DNA of 42,897 nucleotides from an uncultured Treponema sp. (GTDB lineage: Bacteria > Spirochaetota > Spirochaetia > Treponematales > Treponemataceae): NCBI RefSeq assembly GCF_946187725.1, contig NZ_CAMHSK010000023.1, positions 1-42,897 on the forward strand, written 5' to 3'. Below, one piece after another: positions 42,531 through 42,897 of this stretch. The notes under the pieces were generated by a model. That model had not been told where the DNA came from and ran no database searches. It saw nothing but the letters and a program-made list of their open reading frames with translations. Positions within the stretch are counted from its first letter, which is position 1; each line of letters starts with the position of its first letter. The position numbers and the translations under genes are program-made.

Positions 42531-42604
42531 ATTGCCGAAACATGACTTTTTTTTCAAATAAATATATGCATGGGGAAAAGAACACCTTATGCAAAACTTA
42601 TTTG
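42531..42604 (+). promoter_or_regulatory. Leader element and hairpin of third Rpn gene
   Basis: ATTGCCGAAA, then TGACTTTTTTTTCAAATAAAT matches the leader of copies 1 and 2. CAAATAA (42555-42561) pairs with TTATTTG (42598-42604). An inner stem TGCAT/ATGCA (42567-42571 with 42589-42593) differs in sequence from the AAGAGA/TCTCTT inner stem of the other leaders but keeps the fold. Confidence 0.6.
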
Positions 42605-42620
42605 TAAAAAAGGTGGCGAT

Positions 42621-42897
42621 ATGAAATATCAAATCATAATCGACGATGAAGTCAAGGAACAGGCCGCACGAGCCGTCGCAGAAGGAAGAATTCTCAACCT
42701 AAAAAATGACATCGTATTCAAATCCTTCTTCTCAAAAAACTGCCGGGAATCAGCGTATTGCAGACGCAAAATGCTTTCGGCAGTAATCGGGCAGGAAGTC
42801 ACGGACACAAAGGTTCTGAACCCCGAACTGCTTCCCACCCGAACAGACGGCAAGTTTCCGCGACTCGACATCCACTGCAAGCTGGCGGACGGGAGTG
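42621..42897 (+). CDS. PD-(D/E)XK nuclease family putative transposase (Rpn-like), 5' part only
   Basis: From ATG 42621 with AGGTGG four bases upstream, 92 codons stay open to the window edge. The protein begins MKYQIIIDDEVKEQAARAV. It then shows the family hallmarks: NDIVFKSFFSKN near residues 29-40, a helix with RRKMLSAVIG, the tract VLNPELL, and the strand FPRLDIHCKLADG whose Asp is the expected first catalytic acid. It resembles the PDDEXK_2 branch (PF12784 type) and is not a close copy of the two left-hand genes. The rest, including the catalytic E-x-K/Q, lies beyond the window. Confidence 0.82.
   Translation, partial: MKYQIIIDDEVKEQAARAVAEGRILNLKNDIVFKSFFSKNCRESAYCRRKMLSAVIGQEVTDTKVLNPELLPTRTDGKFPRLDIHCKLADGS

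Noticed and set aside
42629..42880. Minus-strand open frame at the right edge
   Set aside because: The plus strand here carries a PD-(D/E)XK protein with ribosome site and leader, so the minus-strand frame is its shadow.

Overview
The window looks like chromosomal DNA of a spirochaete, most likely a host-associated Treponema. This is inferred from gene content, not from a marker gene. The clues are a HAMP/class III adenylyl cyclase directly followed by a FecR-domain protein, many large secreted lipoproteins, several Rpn/YhgA-type PD-(D/E)XK 'putative transposase' genes, gatCA, and an AT-leaning sequence with good rho-independent terminators. Almost everything is on the minus strand. Only the three Rpn-family genes are on the plus strand.

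Region 1 (1-459): a partial tRNA-Arg(CCT), then rpmB (L28) with its own terminator and a near-consensus promoter.

Region 2 (499-21931, minus strand): five overlapping or near-abutting genes that look like one 21-kb operon. In transcription order they are a membrane adenylyl cyclase, a membrane-anchored FecR/fibronectin-III-like protein, a secreted protein joining a ~150-residue charged helix to a C-terminal beta-barrel, an InlB B-repeat lipoprotein, and a 3994-residue repeat-rich surface protein. I read this as a cAMP-linked cell-envelope/surface-display locus and one of the two most interesting systems here.

Region 3 (21932-25007): a tandem pair of nearly identical Rpn-family genes. Each is preceded by the same dispersed repeat and the same long 5' leader hairpin. 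Between them is a 658-bp spacer with a perfect 40-bp palindrome, smaller hairpins, a direct repeat and a decayed coding fragment. A third, diverged Rpn gene with a structurally similar leader begins at the right edge (42621 to the end).

Region 4 (25051-36354, minus strand): an apparent extracellular nucleic-acid breakdown locus. A lipoprotein endonuclease/exonuclease/phosphatase-family nuclease (with an OB-like region) is followed by a lamin-tail-like lipoprotein, an outer-membrane beta-barrel candidate and a secreted 5'-nucleotidase. A separately promoted OB-fold/chitobiase-C-like lipoprotein follows. The likely flow is: DNA is cut outside, a barrel gives passage across the outer membrane, and periplasmic nucleotidase releases nucleosides and phosphate.

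Region 5 (36555-42489, minus strand): housekeeping genes. These are pcrA/uvrD helicase, a TPR-like secreted protein, a RelQ-type small alarmone synthetase, gatC and gatA.

Protein functions are inferred from motifs read by eye; no database search was possible.
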